A stretch of 64,000 nucleotides of DNA from Bifidobacterium magnum (GTDB taxonomy: Bacteria > Actinomycetota > Actinomycetes > Actinomycetales > Bifidobacteriaceae). Under the pieces are notes generated by a model. It did not search any database. It was not told the origin of the DNA and worked only from the letters and a program-made list of their open reading frames with translations. The translations under genes and the position numbers were made by a program. The DNA lies in assembly GCF_000741255.1 (NCBI RefSeq), contig NZ_JGZB01000006.1, positions 41-64,040 on the forward strand. The letters are read 5' to 3'. Shown piece by piece: positions 16,385-25,802 of the stretch. The first letter of the stretch is position 1; each line of letters starts with the position of its first letter.

Positions 16385-17986
16385 TTACTCTTCCGCCACC
16401 AGATCGAGGTACGAGTTGTTCCACAGATCCTCATCGCCATCCGGCATAAGCAGCACGCGCTCGGGGTTCAGCGCTTCCACTGCGCCCTCGTCGTGGGTGA
16501 CAAGCACAATGGCGCCCTCGTATTTGGCGATCGCCTTGAGAATTTCCTGACGCGAGGCGGGATCAAGATTGTTCGTGGGCTCGTCGAGCAGCAGCACGTT
16601 GGCGCCACTGGTCACCAAAGTGGCCAACGCCAGACGCGTCTTTTCGCCGCCCGAAAGCACATGGGTGGGCTTGAACGCGTCGTCTCCCGAGAACAGGAAC
16701 GAGCCCAGAATGGAACGGGCTTGCGTATCGTTCAGGCTTGGAGCCACATGGCGCAAGTTGTCCAATACGGTCGCGTCCATGTCGAGCGTGTCATGTTCCT
16801 GTGCGAAATAGCCGATTTTGCAGCCATGGCCATATTCCACCACACCCGTATCGGGATCTTCCAGATGCGCCAGCAGACGCAAAGTGGTGGTTTTACCCGC
16901 GCCGTTGTAGCCCAGGATCACCACGCGAGATCCCTTGTCGATGGCAAGGTTGACGCCCGCGAACACGAGATTCGATCCGTACATCTTGGAAATGTCCTTG
17001 GCCATAATCGGCGTACGGCCGCAGGGGAGCGGTTCGGGGAAACGGATGTCGGCGACTTTTTCCTTCTTTTGTGCCGACGACGTTTCGCTCAGCAACTTTT
17101 CGGCGCGGCGCATCATGTTCTGCGCTGCGACGGCCTTCGTGGCCTTGGCGTGCAAACGAATGCCCTGCTGCATAAGGCGTTCCGCCTTCTTCTCCGCGAC
17201 TTCGCGTTCGCGGCGGCGACGTTCCTCGTCCACCACGAGCTGGTGTACATAGGCCTTGTATCCCATGGAATACATGTCGATCTGTCCACGTTGCGCGTCC
17301 AGATGCCACATCTTGTTGACCACTTCGTCCAAAAGTTCCGACGAGTGGGAGATTACGAGGAATCCGCCCTCGTAATGCTTCAAATATCCGCGCAACCATT
17401 CGATCGAGTCGGCGTCCAAGTGGTTAGTCGGTTCGTCAAGGATCAGCGTATCGGCGTCGGAGAACAGAATGCGGGCCAGCTCAATGCGTCGCCTTTGGCC
17501 GCCGGAAAGCGTACCGAGCGGCTGGCTCATCACTTCCTGGCTCAGCCCCAGGCTCGCCGCCATGGAAGTCGCTTCGGATTGCGCGGCGTAGCCGCCGGCC
17601 TTTTCAAAGTCCTGCATGGCACGATCGTAACGGTTCATGGCTTTCGTCATGATATCCGGATCTGGATTGGTCATGTCCTTCTCGGCCTTGCGAATGCGCT
17701 GGATAATGGAGGAGATGTCACGCGCGCTCATCATGCGGTCCAACGCGCTTTGCTCCGGATCGGCGGCGTGCGTGTCCTGTGGCAGATAACCGAGTTTGCC
17801 GCTTACGCGTACCGTTCCACTGGTGGGCAGCATGTCTCCCGTGATAACGCGCGTCAATGTGGTCTTTCCGGCGCCGTTACGTCCGGAAAGGCCGATTTTG
17901 TCTCCCTTGGCCACATGAAAATTCGTCGGATGTAGTAGTGTGCGAGCGCCAATTTGAATTTCCAGTCCTTGCGCGTCTATCGCCAT
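16385..17986 (-). CDS. ABC-F family ATPase (ribosome-associated type)
   Basis: A soluble twin-ATPase of 533 residues with no membrane segments, expected to act on ribosomes in translation or antibiotic protection. Domain 1 has Walker A GRNGAGKT, signature LSGGQRRR and Walker B LILDEPTNHLD. A charged interdomain linker rich in Arg, Lys and Glu (about residues 240-310) follows. Domain 2 has GYNGAGKT, LSGGEKTR and LLLDEPTNNLD. The linker is the hallmark of ABC-F proteins. In domain 1 the usual SHDRxFLD reads SHSSELLDE. ATG 17986 lies divergent from nothing close; the 3' end faces bsh. Subfamily and any resistance role cannot be assigned from sequence alone. Confidence 0.9.
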   Translation of the reverse strand: MAIDAQGLEIQIGARTLLHPTNFHVAKGDKIGLSGRNGAGKTTLTRVITGDMLPTSGTVRVSGKLGYLPQDTHAADPEQSALDRMMSARDISSIIQRIRKAEKDMTNPDPDIMTKAMNRYDRAMQDFEKAGGYAAQSEATSMAASLGLSQEVMSQPLGTLSGGQRRRIELARILFSDADTLILDEPTNHLDADSIEWLRGYLKHYEGGFLVISHSSELLDEVVNKMWHLDAQRGQIDMYSMGYKAYVHQLVVDEERRRREREVAEKKAERLMQQGIRLHAKATKAVAAQNMMRRAEKLLSETSSAQKKEKVADIRFPEPLPCGRTPIMAKDISKMYGSNLVFAGVNLAIDKGSRVVILGYNGAGKTTTLRLLAHLEDPDTGVVEYGHGCKIGYFAQEHDTLDMDATVLDNLRHVAPSLNDTQARSILGSFLFSGDDAFKPTHVLSGGEKTRLALATLVTSGANVLLLDEPTNNLDPASRQEILKAIAKYEGAIVLVTHDEGAVEALNPERVLLMPDGDEDLWNNSYLDLVAEE

Positions 17987-18121
17987 TCGTCACCGTCTTT
18001 TCGTTACGAATTGTTTCCCTATTATGCTTGTGCAACGAGTGTTTATCATAGCGGTTGGCCGCAACCGTTGGTGTGGGTTGGCTGGTGAAGCGGTTGTGGT
18101 GTGTTGGTGCGGGGGCTTTGG

Positions 18122-18730
18122 TTATTTGGTGAGGAGTTCCCGCAGGTCGTTGATTTCTTGGGTGCATACTGCGTGGCCCATGCCCGCGTAGGTGAGCAGG
18201 GTGAGGTTGCCGGTGGCTTGCAGGGTTTCCATGCAGCGGTTTTGGTCTTCTTCGGGGATGTGGTTTTCTTCGTCTCCGTAGCAGAGGATGTAGCGTGTGT
18301 TGCTGGCGGTTGCGGGCGCGTATTCTTCTTTGAAGGCGGGGGAGAGCATGACGGCCGTGTCGAATAGGTCGGGGAATTGTTGGGTGAGCCGGTAGCACAG
18401 GTAGGCGCCTTGGAGAAGCCCATGAGGGTGAGTTTGCGGTGTTCGAATAGTGGCGAACGCAGGAGTTGTTGGAGGGCGTCGCCGACTTTGGCGCAGGCTT
18501 GGCGGCGTTGATCGCCGTTGTGGCTGTGCGCGTACCAGGTGTATCCGCCGATGTAGGGACGTTGGTAGGGCTTGGAAGCTGAGGTAGCTGGGTTGGGTTT
18601 CGTTGTGTTGGTAGATGGCGGTGAGGATGCGTTCCATGGAGGTTTCGTTGTTGCCGTATCCGTGGAACATGAGGTAGGTGCGCGGGTCGTCGGTGGTGGT
18701 GTTGAGTCGTATGGTGGCGTTGAGTTGCAT
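18122..18730 (-). CDS. Alpha/beta hydrolase, active-site region scrambled by two compensating indels
   Basis: As read this is one open frame of 202 residues from ATG 18730 (AAGGAA 5 nt upstream). The ends look like a small serine hydrolase: TYLMFHGYGNNET (oxyanion loop) and ILCYGDEEN plus MGHAVCTQEI (Asp and His regions). The middle, about 18407-18560, makes sense only in the adjacent frame, which reads Y-Q-R-P-Y-I-G-G-Y-T-W-Y and then L-T-L-M-G-F-S. One extra C near 18557-18563 and one missing C near 18410 explain both switches. In the open frame the nucleophile motif G-F-S-Q-G becomes G-L-L-Q-G and the serine is lost. Third gene of a leftward operon. Coding strand strongly C/A-rich. Confidence 0.7.
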   Translation of the reverse strand: MQLNATIRLNTTTDDPRTYLMFHGYGNNETSMERILTAIYQHNETQPSYLSFQALPTSLHRRIHLVRAQPQRRSTPPSLRQSRRRPPTTPAFATIRTPQTHPHGLLQGAYLCYRLTQQFPDLFDTAVMLSPAFKEEYAPATASNTRYILCYGDEENHIPEEDQNRCMETLQATGNLTLLTYAGMGHAVCTQEINDLRELLTK

Positions 18731-18759
18731 GGTGTTCCTTGTGGGCGGGTTGGGTGGGT

Positions 18760-19359
18760 TTAGAGGTGTTCGGTGTAGGCGGGGTTGGTGGTCATGCCGT
18801 TGGCGCCGAGGCGTTCTTTGCACATGTCGATGATTTGTTGTGGTGTTTTGGACGCGTATGCGGGGCTGGTGGATGGTAGGGGGACGATGTCGACGTGGAT
18901 GTGTTCGCGTTCGAAGATGGGCGCCTGGTATTTGTGGAAGATTTGGTTGGATTTGGCGCCGGTGGGGCAGATGATGCTGATGTTGGAGTGTTTGACCATG
19001 CCGGTGAGGTCGGATGGGACGATGTTGCGGATGCTGGAGTCGCTGGCTCCTTGGATGTCGCATGATTCGATGGGGTCCCAGATGGCGATGTGGTGGCGTA
19101 GCGCGAACGCTTTTCTGGTTTCTTTGGTGGTTCCGGTGGTGTCTGTGGGGTCGTCGGGGTTGGCGTAGAGGGCTTGGAGGAGCGGCCAGAACCGGTTTTG
19201 TGGGTGCATGTAGAAGAAGCCAGCCTCACGTGATTTGGGGCTGGCCATGGTTCCGAGGAAAAGTATTTGCGATTCGCTGTTGTATAGGGGTCCGAATCCG
19301 TGTTCTACGTGTTGCCATGTGGTGTTTCGTGTTGTTGCCATATGTGCATGGTAGGTCAC
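18760..19359 (-). CDS. Hypoxanthine-DNA glycosylase-like protein (UDG superfamily, family 6)
   Basis: Predicted to excise deaminated adenine (hypoxanthine) from DNA. The 199-residue protein has the family's LFLGTMASPKSREAGFFY, then HPQNRFWPLL, IWDPIESCDIQGASDSSI, and the C-terminal LPSTSPA signature. The start is ambiguous. GTG 19359 has AGGAAA only 3 nt upstream, while ATG 19341 has no clear ribosome site. It sits between a membrane protein and a damaged hydrolase in one leftward operon, 29 bp from the latter. The coding strand is C/A-rich. The substrate assignment rests on family resemblance. Confidence 0.8.
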   Translation of the reverse strand: MTYHAHMATTRNTTWQHVEHGFGPLYNSESQILFLGTMASPKSREAGFFYMHPQNRFWPLLQALYANPDDPTDTTGTTKETRKAFALRHHIAIWDPIESCDIQGASDSSIRNIVPSDLTGMVKHSNISIICPTGAKSNQIFHKYQAPIFEREHIHVDIVPLPSTSPAYASKTPQQIIDMCKERLGANGMTTNPAYTEHL

Positions 19360-19386
19360 TTTTCCTGTGGTGTGAATGCCGGTTGT

Positions 19387-20298
19387 CTATCGGGTGATTT
19401 TCTTGCCGGTTGTGGTGGTGTCGAGTTTGCTCAGGTGCCCGTTGACCCGGTTCCAGGGGATGTAGGTGATCAGGGCGCCGATGGTGGCGACCACGATGAT
19501 GAGCACTCCCGTGAATTTGGAGACGTCCATGATGTGGAAGGCGATGCCGATGATGGTCCATAGCGCGACGATGCCGAAGATCCAGTCGTGAAATTTGAAG
19601 CGCATGAACGCTCCGACGGCGAGGATTACCACGGTAAGCGCCACGGTGCACACGCCTTGCGCGGTATTGTTGATGTCGCCGCTTTTGGCGAACGCGAGGC
19701 AGATGACGCGCACGAACACGATGATGGTTTCCAGGAGCATCCATGTGCCGAACAGCGTGAACGGCGCCCACCCCCAGATGCTCGTGTCTTTTTTGTGCGT
19801 GTGGTAGCCGAGCAGGTAGATGAGGATGGTGTCCATGAATGCGGCCAGGATCGCAAGCCAATACTGGTTGAATCCCCATGCTAGCAGCCATCCGACTTGT
19901 ATGACGGCCGCCACAATGAACAGCAGCGCTTGCAGGGATACGGGCAGCGGCCCGGTTTTCTTGCGCCGTTGTTTGGTGTTGCCCATGCATACGAGCCACA
20001 GGGCGAGCAGCGCGTATATGGGGATCCAGATCAGCGACACGTACCGGTCGGGCGTGAACCAGGCGAGCGCCGCGTTCGACATGTCCCGTGTGGACGGGTC
20101 GAGCACGCCGAATTCGCGCAGCGCGTTCACTACGATCATTGCGGCGAGCAGGATCCAGCAGATGGCGATTTCGCTATGGAATATGGGGTGCGGTGTTTTC
20201 TTGCGCGGCACTTTTACGGTGGTGTCGTCCCCGGTGTGCGGGGCGCCGGACTGTTCGGGCCGCGCACTGTGGGCGGGCTGCGGATCATTCACGCTCAT
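19387..20298 (-). CDS. Multi-pass membrane protein, possibly TspO/MBR-like
   Basis: A 303-residue protein with a polar 40-residue N terminus and about eight hydrophobic segments (for example IAICWILLAAMIVVNAL, LIWIPIYALLALWLV, ALLFIVAAVIQVGWLLAW). The tryptophan-rich helices and WGFNQYWLAI recall long TspO-type proteins, but I cannot confirm the family. ATG 20298 is preceded by AAGGAG and a strong promoter. First gene of the operon with the glycosylase-like and hydrolase genes. Function unknown. Confidence 0.75.
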   Translation of the reverse strand: MSVNDPQPAHSARPEQSGAPHTGDDTTVKVPRKKTPHPIFHSEIAICWILLAAMIVVNALREFGVLDPSTRDMSNAALAWFTPDRYVSLIWIPIYALLALWLVCMGNTKQRRKKTGPLPVSLQALLFIVAAVIQVGWLLAWGFNQYWLAILAAFMDTILIYLLGYHTHKKDTSIWGWAPFTLFGTWMLLETIIVFVRVICLAFAKSGDINNTAQGVCTVALTVVILAVGAFMRFKFHDWIFGIVALWTIIGIAFHIMDVSKFTGVLIIVVATIGALITYIPWNRVNGHLSKLDTTTTGKKITR

Positions 20299-20313
20299 GC
20301 CTACTCCTTATAT

Positions 20314-20342
20314 ATTATATATAGGTGGGAAGTTCGTTTCAA
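20314..20342 (-). promoter_or_regulatory. Promoter of the membrane protein operon
   Basis: On the minus strand -35 TTGAAA (20337-20342) and -10 TATAAT (20314-20319) are spaced 17 bp. The -10 lies only about 16 bp before the start codon, so the leader would be very short. Confidence 0.75.
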
Positions 20343-20426
20343 ACTCATGCGTACAGTGCTTATTATTCCCCACGCGCGAGCCTGCGGAACCGGGTATTGC
20401 CGAATGGGGAAACGAGCGTGTTCTTT

Positions 20427-20440
20427 CGAACAAACGTTCC
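20427..20440. promoter_or_regulatory. LexA (SOS) box upstream of uvrA
   Basis: CGAACAAACGTTCC matches the Gram-positive LexA consensus CGAAC-N4-GTTYC exactly. It lies 77 bp before the uvrA start and overlaps a plausible promoter (TTCCAT at 20437-20442, 18 bp, TACAGT at 20461-20466). SOS induction of excision repair is the expected outcome. Confidence 0.8.
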
Positions 20441-20516
20441 ATTGCGGAATAGAAATGCGTTACAGTGGGTTGGACTATCAGCAGTATCGCGTTACTTACG
20501 GTGAAGGAAGCAGCAA

Positions 20517-23500
20517 TTGGCACAACGTGGTTCGTCACGCAACGGGAACGTGGTCATCGAACGGGTGATGACCAGCGACGCGTTTTTACGCAAGGAAATC
20601 GACAAGGCGCCGCTCGAGGAGAGGGACGGCGGCCTGGTCACGAATCTCGACCGTCTTCCCAACGATTTGAAAATCACCGTCCAGGGAGCCAGGGAACACA
20701 ATCTGAAAAACGTGGACGTGGTGTTCCCGCGCAACCGCATGGTCGTGTGCACGGGCCTGTCCGGTTCGGGCAAATCGTCCATGGCGTTCGACACGCTGTT
20801 TGCGGAAGGCCAACGCCGTTACGTGGAATCGTTGTCCGCGTACGCGCGCCAGTTCCTGGGCCGCATGGACAAGCCCGACGTCGACTTTATCGAAGGCTTG
20901 AGCCCCGCCGTGTCCATCGACCAGAAAACCACGAACCGCAATCCGCGTTCCACCGTGGGCACGATCACGGAAATCTACGATTACCTGCGCCTGCTGTTCG
21001 CGCGCACGGGCATTCCGCACTGTCCGGTATGCGGCGCGCTGGTCAGCGCCCAAACGCCCCAGCACATGGTCGACACGCTGCTCGCCCAACCGGAGGGCAC
21101 GCGCTTCCAGATTCTCGCGCCCGTGGTGCGCGGACGCAAAGGCGAGTTCGCCGACCTCGTCGACCTGCTGCGCGGCGACGGGTACGCGCGCGCCATCATC
21201 GACGGCGTCATGACGCGCCTTTCCGACCCGATCAAACTCGTCAAGCAGAAGAAGCACACGATTGAAGTGGTCGTCGACCGTCTTGTCATGAAAGACGGCG
21301 TGCGCCAGCGTCTGACCGATTCGGTGGAAACGGCGTTGCGTCTCGCCCAAGGCGTCATGGTGGTCGATTTCGTGGACCACGACGAACACGAGCCCGACCG
21401 GCGCATGCCGTTCTCCGAACACCGCGCATGTCCCAACGGCCATCCGCTGGAACTTGACGAAATCGAACCGCGCACCTTCTCGTTCAACGCCCCGTACGGC
21501 GCGTGCCCCGCATGCACGGGCATCGGCTACACGATGGAAATCGACCCGGAACTCGTGGTGCCCGACCCGGACAAGACGTTGCGCGAAGGCGCCATCGAAC
21601 CATGGCACACGAACAAGACGGCGACCGAATACTACACGCGCGCACTCGAAGGTCTGGCCGACCAGCTCCATTTCAGCCTCGACACCCCTTGGAAGGACCT
21701 TCCCGAAGACGTGCGCCACGCCATCATGTACGGGCACGATTTCGAAGTGACCGTCTCCTACCGCAACCGTTGGGGACGGCAGGTCGAATACCACACCGGG
21801 TTCGAAGGCGTGATCCGCACGCTGCAACGCCGCCACGAGGAAACCGAATCGGACCAGCGCAAGGAATACTACGAGTCCTATATGCGCGAAGTGCCCTGCT
21901 CCGTATGCCACGGCAAAAGGCTGCGCCCCGAAGTGCTGGCCGTCACCGTGGACGACAAGTCCATCGCCGACGTGTGCGACATGCCGGCCCGCGACAGCCT
22001 CGCATGGATCAACAACCTGGAGCTGGAAGGCTCGGCGGCCGCCATCGCCGCGGAAGTCGTCAAGGAAATCCGGGCCAGGCTCGGATTCCTCAACGACGTG
22101 GGCCTCAACTACCTGACCCTGTCGCGCGCCGCGAAAACCCTGTCGGGCGGCGAAGCCCAGCGCATCCGCCTGGCCACCCAAATCGGCTCGGGCCTCGTGG
22201 GCGTCATGTACGTGCTCGACGAACCGTCCATCGGGCTGCACCAGCGCGACAACGCGCGCCTGATCGACACGCTCCACCATTTGCGCGACCTCGGCAACAC
22301 GCTGGTCGTGGTGGAACACGACGAAGACACGATCCGCAACGCCGACTGGGTGATCGACATCGGTCCGGGAGCCGGCGCGGGCGGCGGCGAAGTCGTGTAC
22401 TCGGGGCCAGCCAAATACGTGACGCGAGCGCCACGGTCCATCACGGGCGACTATATCGCCGGCCGACGCAAGATCAAAGTGCCGCAAACACGCCGCCCCA
22501 TAGACGAGGGCAAGGAGCTGACGGTCGTGGGCGCCCGCGAACACAACCTCAAGAACGTGGACGTCTCGTTCCCGCTCGGCGTGTTCACATGCGTGACGGG
22601 CGTATCCGGTTCGGGCAAATCCACGCTCGTCAACCAGATCCTCTACCCGGTGCTCGCCGACAGGCTCAACGGCGCGCGCATCGTGCCAGGCAAGCACACG
22701 CGCGTCGAGGGCCTCGAACATGTCGACAAAGTCATTCACGTGGACCAGAACCCCATCGGACGCACCCCGCGTTCCAACCCGGCCACGTACACGGGAGTGT
22801 GGGACAAGGTCCGCCAGCTGTTCGCCAAAACGCCCGAGGCGCAAGTGCGCGGATACGGTCCGGGACGCTTCTCCTTCAACGTGAAGGGAGGCCGGTGCGA
22901 AGCGTGCCACGGCGACGGTACGCTCAAAATCGAAATGAACTTCCTGCCCGACGTGTACGTGGCGTGCGAGGAATGCCATGGCAAACGCTACAACCGGGAA
23001 ACCCTCGAAGTCACCTACAACGGCAAGAACGTGGCCGACGTGCTGGACATGCCCATCAGCAAAGCCGCCGAGTTCTTCCGCGCCTACCCGTCCATTTCCC
23101 GCTACCTGGACACGCTCGTGGAAGTCGGATTGGGCTACATCACGCTCGGCCAGCCCGCGACCACGCTCTCGGGCGGCGAATCCCAGCGCGTCAAGCTCGC
23201 CACGGAACTGCAGCGCCGTTCCACGGGCCAAACCGTGTACATTCTCGACGAGCCCACCACGGGCCTGCATTTCGAGGACGTCAACAAGCTGCTGACCGTA
23301 CTGCAAGGCCTCGTGGACAAAGGCAACACCGTGATCGTGATCGAGCACAACCTCGACGTGGTCAAATCCGCCGACTGGATCATCGACCTGGGTCCCGAAG
23401 GCGGCGACGGCGGCGGCACCGTCGTGGCCCAGGGCACGCCGGAACACGTGGCCGAATGCGAGGAGTCCTGGACGGGAACGTTCCTCAAGACGATGCTCGG

Positions 23501-23537
23501 CGGCAACAAGGAAGCCGGCGCGGAAGGCGGACGCTAA
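20517..23537 (+). CDS. uvrA: Excinuclease ABC subunit A
   Basis: UvrA finds bulky DNA lesions and loads UvrB in nucleotide excision repair. The 1006-residue protein has two ABC ATPase modules, Walker [10 protein letters not shown] near residue 80 and GVSGSGKST near 700, with signatures [12 protein letters not shown] and [12 protein letters not shown]. One zinc module runs from [14 protein letters not shown] to ACPACTGIG and another is CEACHGDGT to [13 protein letters not shown] 20517 is chosen because AAGGAAG lies 6 nt upstream; ATG 20568 is the next choice but lacks a ribosome site. It adjoins uvrC directly (TAA then ATG) and lies under a LexA box. Confidence 0.95.
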   Translation: MAQRGSSRNGNVVIERVMTSDAFLRKEIDKAPLEERDGGLVTNLDRLPNDLKITVQGAREHNLKNVDVVFPRNRMVVCTGLSGSGKSSMAFDTLFAEGQRRYVESLSAYARQFLGRMDKPDVDFIEGLSPAVSIDQKTTNRNPRSTVGTITEIYDYLRLLFARTGIPHCPVCGALVSAQTPQHMVDTLLAQPEGTRFQILAPVVRGRKGEFADLVDLLRGDGYARAIIDGVMTRLSDPIKLVKQKKHTIEVVVDRLVMKDGVRQRLTDSVETALRLAQGVMVVDFVDHDEHEPDRRMPFSEHRACPNGHPLELDEIEPRTFSFNAPYGACPACTGIGYTMEIDPELVVPDPDKTLREGAIEPWHTNKTATEYYTRALEGLADQLHFSLDTPWKDLPEDVRHAIMYGHDFEVTVSYRNRWGRQVEYHTGFEGVIRTLQRRHEETESDQRKEYYESYMREVPCSVCHGKRLRPEVLAVTVDDKSIADVCDMPARDSLAWINNLELEGSAAAIAAEVVKEIRARLGFLNDVGLNYLTLSRAAKTLSGGEAQRIRLATQIGSGLVGVMYVLDEPSIGLHQRDNARLIDTLHHLRDLGNTLVVVEHDEDTIRNADWVIDIGPGAGAGGGEVVYSGPAKYVTRAPRSITGDYIAGRRKIKVPQTRRPIDEGKELTVVGAREHNLKNVDVSFPLGVFTCVTGVSGSGKSTLVNQILYPVLADRLNGARIVPGKHTRVEGLEHVDKVIHVDQNPIGRTPRSNPATYTGVWDKVRQLFAKTPEAQVRGYGPGRFSFNVKGGRCEACHGDGTLKIEMNFLPDVYVACEECHGKRYNRETLEVTYNGKNVADVLDMPISKAAEFFRAYPSISRYLDTLVEVGLGYITLGQPATTLSGGESQRVKLATELQRRSTGQTVYILDEPTTGLHFEDVNKLLTVLQGLVDKGNTVIVIEHNLDVVKSADWIIDLGPEGGDGGGTVVAQGTPEHVAECEESWTGTFLKTMLGGNKEAGAEGGR

Positions 23538-25802
23538 ATGGGCACCTTCGAACGGCACAGCGACGAAACATGGCGCAAAACCGCCCGCGCGCTCGAACGC
23601 GAACAGGGCGGCGCGCCCGAAGGCGCGGCGCAAGGCGTCAACGCCAACGGCGCGCCGCTGCTGGGGGATTCACGCGACCTGTTCCGCCCCAAAACTTCGG
23701 ACATTCCCGCCAGCCCCGGCGTCTACAAGTGGAGGGACGGGGAAGGCCGCGTCATCTACGTGGGCAAAGCGAAAAACCTGCGCAACCGCCTGACCAACTA
23801 TTTCCAGCCGTTGCACCAGTTGCATCCGCGCACCCAGACCATGGTGCTGACCGCGCGCAGCCTGGAATGGACGGTGGTCGGCACCGAACTGGAAGCGCTC
23901 ACGCTCGAATACACGTGGATCAAGGAGTTCGACCCGCGATTCAACGTGGTGTTCCGCGACGACAAAACCTACCCGTATCTGGCCATGTCGGTGGGTGAAG
24001 CCGTGCCGCGCATCTGGATCACGCGCAACCGCAACCGCAAAGACACGCGCTACTACGGCCCGTACGCGAAAGTGTGGAACCTGAAGCAAAGCCTCGACCG
24101 GCTGCTCAAAACGTTTCCCGTACGCACATGCACGCCCGGCGTTTTCAAAAAGGCGCAGCTGACGGGACGGCCCTGTCTGCTCGGATATATCGGCAAATGT
24201 TGCGCGCCGTGCGTGGGATGGGCCAGCGAACAGGAACACCGCAGGCTGTGCGAACATATGGTGGGAGTCCTCACCGGACGGCTCGGCCCCTCCTACATCG
24301 CCGACCTCACACGTCAAATGAAAGAGGCGAGCGCCGACTTGGAGTTCGAGAAGGCGGCTCGGTTGCGTGACGATATCGCGGTGCTGCGCGAGGTGGGCGA
24401 ACGCAACGCCGTGGTGTTGGAGCAGGGCGTGGACGCCGACGTGTTCGCGATCGCTTCCGACGAGTTGGAGGCGTGCGTGCACGCGTTTTTTGTGCGCGAC
24501 GGCATGATTCGTGGCGAGCGCAACTGGTCGGTGGAGCGTGGCGAGGCTGTGGACGATGCCGAGCTTATGCATGATTTGCTGGTGCAGGCGTATGGGCGTC
24601 TGGTGGACGAGCCGGTGGCCGCGGAGGCGTCTTCGGCGGTGATCCGCGAGCGGCGGGACGCGATGGGTTCGACGCAGCGCATGACGGCGGCGGATAGCGC
24701 CGACCGTGCTCGGGCGACGAGGCGGCGCCATGAGCGGCGTGAGTTGACGGGCCGGGCGGATTTGCTGGCGCCGATTTCTCCGGTGCCGCGTGAGGTGCTG
24801 GTGGGGGTGGAGCCTTCGCAGGCCGAGGGTTTGCAGTCGTGGCTTTCCCAGTTGCGAGGTTCGCGCGTGACGGTGCGTGTCCCGTCGCGCGGGGAGAAGC
24901 GCGACTTGTTGGAGCGTGCCGGCGAGAATGCGGCCCAGGCGTTGCAGCGCATGAAGATGAGCCGTATGAGCGATTTGGGCGCGCGCACTGAGGCGATGAA
25001 CGAGGTGGCGGATGCGTTGGGGTTGAGCCAGGCGCCGTTGCGTATCGAATGTTATGACATTTCCAACACGGTGGACGGCTCCTATCAGGTGGGTTCCATG
25101 GTGGTGTTCGAGGACGCGGTGGCGAAGAAGTCCGAGTACCGCCGGTTCGCGGTGCGCGGCAAGGACGGCTCGGGCGCGGTGGACGATTTGAGCGCGCTGT
25201 ACGAGGTGCTGACCAGAAGGTTCGGCCACGGTTCCGGAGAACAGGCGGGGAAGGATGACGATTCCCGCGACTCCTCGCTGCGACAGGGGCACCGGTTCGC
25301 CTACACGCCCAACTTGGTGGTGGTCGACGGCGGCAAGCCGCAAGTGATGGCCGCGGCGCAGGCGTTGGCGGATTGCGGCGTGCATGATGTGGCGGTATGC
25401 GGTCTGGCCAAGCGTTTGGAGGAAGTGTGGGTGCCGGACGACGACTATCCGGTCATTTTGAAACGCAGTTCCGAAGGCCTGTACCTGTTGCAGCGCGTAC
25501 GTGACGAGTCGCACCGGTTCGCGATCGACTACCATCGCAAGACGCGGCGTAAAGGCATGCTGCGTTCCGCGTTGGATTCGATTCCCGGAATCGGTCCCGC
25601 CTACCAGAAGAAACTGTTGGCGCATTTCGGTTCGGTGCGCGCCATCCGCGAAGCCGGCGTCGACCAGTTGAAGGCCGTGCCGGGGCTGGGAGACGTCAAG
25701 GCGCAAGCCGTCTACGACGCGTTCCACCATGACGGGCCGGGGCGCGGCGCCCACCAAGACACCAACCAAGATACGGACCACGGGAAGGAGCGGACCGCAT
25801 GA
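23538..25802 (+). CDS. uvrC: Excinuclease ABC subunit C
   Basis: UvrC makes both incisions in nucleotide excision repair. Domains in order: a 55-residue N-terminal extension, the GIY-YIG nuclease (PGVYKWRDGEGRVIYVGKAK, about 58-140), a Cys-rich segment (C-x7-C-x2-C), a UVR helix pair (LEFEKAARLRDDI), the RNase H-like nuclease with IECYDISN and LVVVDGGKPQV, and a C-terminal HhH pair (IPGIGPAYQKKLL, VPGLGDVK). At 754 residues it is longer than the usual ~600-680 because of the extension and a charged insert near 360-410. Codon use changes sharply near 24310: GAA, AAA, GGA and CTC before, then GAG, AAG, GGC and TTG after. Confidence 0.95.
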   Translation: MGTFERHSDETWRKTARALEREQGGAPEGAAQGVNANGAPLLGDSRDLFRPKTSDIPASPGVYKWRDGEGRVIYVGKAKNLRNRLTNYFQPLHQLHPRTQTMVLTARSLEWTVVGTELEALTLEYTWIKEFDPRFNVVFRDDKTYPYLAMSVGEAVPRIWITRNRNRKDTRYYGPYAKVWNLKQSLDRLLKTFPVRTCTPGVFKKAQLTGRPCLLGYIGKCCAPCVGWASEQEHRRLCEHMVGVLTGRLGPSYIADLTRQMKEASADLEFEKAARLRDDIAVLREVGERNAVVLEQGVDADVFAIASDELEACVHAFFVRDGMIRGERNWSVERGEAVDDAELMHDLLVQAYGRLVDEPVAAEASSAVIRERRDAMGSTQRMTAADSADRARATRRRHERRELTGRADLLAPISPVPREVLVGVEPSQAEGLQSWLSQLRGSRVTVRVPSRGEKRDLLERAGENAAQALQRMKMSRMSDLGARTEAMNEVADALGLSQAPLRIECYDISNTVDGSYQVGSMVVFEDAVAKKSEYRRFAVRGKDGSGAVDDLSALYEVLTRRFGHGSGEQAGKDDDSRDSSLRQGHRFAYTPNLVVVDGGKPQVMAAAQALADCGVHDVAVCGLAKRLEEVWVPDDDYPVILKRSSEGLYLLQRVRDESHRFAIDYHRKTRRKGMLRSALDSIPGIGPAYQKKLLAHFGSVRAIREAGVDQLKAVPGLGDVKAQAVYDAFHHDGPGRGAHQDTNQDTDHGKERTA

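Noticed and set aside
20586..23633. A 1015-codon open frame on the minus strand opposite uvrA
   Set aside because: It is a GC-rich antisense shadow of uvrA; the protein is low in recognisable motifs and uvrA is unambiguous.
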